In this document: one piece after another, positions 6,024 to 6,650 of the stretch
Numbering within the stretch: position 1 is the stretch's first letter
Layout: each line of letters begins with the position of its first letter
Assembly: GCA_021825225.1 (NCBI GenBank)
Contig: JAKAIH010000156.1
Span: 1 to 6,650 of the forward strand
Source of the DNA: Pseudomonadota bacterium
GTDB lineage: Bacteria > Pseudomonadota > Gammaproteobacteria > Burkholderiales > SG8-39
DNA length: 6,650 bases
Reading direction: 5' to 3'
Translations under genes and position numbers: made by a program
Notes under the pieces: model-generated
Databases searched by the model: none
Seen by the model: only the letters and a program-made list of their open reading frames with translations
Told to the model about the DNA's origin: nothing

Positions 6024-6046
6024 CGGCCGAAGGCAGGTTTACTTTA
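6020..6046 (-). promoter_or_regulatory. Sigma-28 (FliA)-type promoter before the EAL-HDOD gene
   Basis: On the minus strand this reads TAAAGTAA, an 11-base spacer, then GCCGATGA. Against the FliA consensus TAAAGTTT-N11-GCCGATAA it matches 6 of 8 and 7 of 8 positions with the exact spacer. The -35 element is at 6039-6046 and the -10 element at 6020-6027. It lies in the 57-base gap after the hybrid kinase. The -10 element contains the first possible ATG of the downstream gene, so transcription would begin near 6012-6015, just before the second ATG. The match is seen directly; activity and dependence on FliA are inferred. Confidence 0.6.
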
Positions 6047-6080
6047 GGCCCCGTCCCGGCAAAAGTCGTGCTGCGGCGGC

Positions 6081-6650
6081 TCAAGCGCCCGCCGTTGCGA
6101 GCAGGCGCCGGATGGTCGCGCACAACTCATCGGCCGTGTTCGGTTTGTACACCAGCTTGCGCACGCCGGCGGCGCGCGCGCCCGTCGTCAGCTCCTCGGT
6201 GATGTAACCCGAGGTGACCACCACCGGCAGTCCGGGGCGCAGACGCGCCAGTTCCTCGGCCACCTGCAGCCCCGACAGCCCGGGCATGTTGAAATCGGTC
6301 ACGACCAGATCGAAATCCGCCGCATCGCCTTGCACCGCAGCCAGCGCCGCCTCGCCGCGCAGAAATCCGCTCACCCGGTAACCCAGGTCCTCGAGCATGC
6401 GCCTCACCAGGAACACCATCGCCTCGTCGTCGTCCACGTAAAGCACGTGCTTGCCTTCGCCGCCGGACGCGGCCGGTGCCTCGCGCACGGGTAGCGCAGT
6501 CTCCGCCGATGCCTGCGCAAGGGGCAGATAGACGTCGACGCGGGTCCCCTTGCCGGGCGCGCTTTGCACCATGATCGCACCCTGGTGCGCCTTGACGATG
6601 CCATGCACCACGGCGAGGCCGAGTCCCGTGCCCTGGTCCACGGACTTGGT
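6081..6650 (-). CDS. Hybrid sensor histidine kinase, C-terminal part (partial at right edge)
   Basis: The visible 189 residues are the end of a hybrid histidine kinase; the reading frame is open to the window edge, so the sensor and phosphoacceptor His regions lie outside. Residues 1-12 read TKSVDQGTGLGL, the F-box/G2-box end of a HATPase_c ATP-binding domain, and the fold closes near residue 44 (GKGTRVDVYLPL). After a short linker rich in Ala, Pro and Glu, a receiver domain spans about residues 67-187. It has the acidic pocket DDDE (73-76), the phosphoacceptor Asp119 in TDFNMPG, the switch Thr/Ser in VVVTSGY (146-147) and the conserved Lys169 in YKP, so it should accept phosphate. By family, the kinase autophosphorylates and passes phosphate to its own receiver; no output domain follows. 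The first Val-coded GTG inside the G2 box is not a real start. It ends 57 bases before the EAL-HDOD gene, so the two may share a transcript, although a separate promoter sits in the gap. Confidence 0.93.
   Translation of the reverse strand, partial: TKSVDQGTGLGLAVVHGIVKAHQGAIMVQSAPGKGTRVDVYLPLAQASAETALPVREAPAASGGEGKHVLYVDDDEAMVFLVRRMLEDLGYRVSGFLRGEAALAAVQGDAADFDLVVTDFNMPGLSGLQVAEELARLRPGLPVVVTSGYITEELTTGARAAGVRKLVYKPNTADELCATIRRLLATAGA

Overview
The window is GC-rich DNA with every supported gene on the minus strand, so the genes read from the right edge towards the left. The codon use, the dense set of EAL and HDOD regulatory genes and the FliA-type promoter matches suggest a motile proteobacterium, most likely a betaproteobacterium. 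That placement is inferred from style, because the window holds no phylogenetic marker. I see no RNA gene, mobile element or CRISPR array.

In transcription order: (1) the C-terminal end of a hybrid histidine kinase (ATPase G2 box plus receiver domain), entering from the right edge and ending at 6081; (2) a fused EAL-HDOD protein (6023-4674); (3) two small overlapping genes of unknown function, 62 aa (4480-4292) and 144 aa (4299-3865); (4) a standalone, degenerate EAL protein (3663-2893), followed 26 bases later by a standalone HDOD protein (2866-2009); (5) the N-terminal 611 residues of a very long Ala/Glu/Arg-rich coiled-coil protein (1833 to the left edge), still open at the window end. The rest is short intergenic DNA, at most about 200 bases per gap.

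The most interesting signal is in the gaps. Two have strong matches, with the exact 11-base spacer, to the flagellar sigma-28 (FliA) promoter consensus TAAAGTTT-N11-GCCGATAA: one before the EAL-HDOD gene and one before the 62/144-aa pair. A third gap, before the EAL/HDOD pair, has a weaker variant. This suggests the cluster is switched on with late flagellar genes and may be an undescribed signalling module tied to motility.

The EAL and HDOD domains occur twice, once fused and once as two adjacent genes in the same order. The standalone EAL has lost the paired aspartates of the active site, and both proteins carry HDOD domains expected to bind rather than hydrolyse. The module therefore looks built for sensing and protein-protein interaction rather than for turnover of c-di-GMP. 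The two unknown small proteins and the giant coiled coil are candidate effectors or scaffolds.
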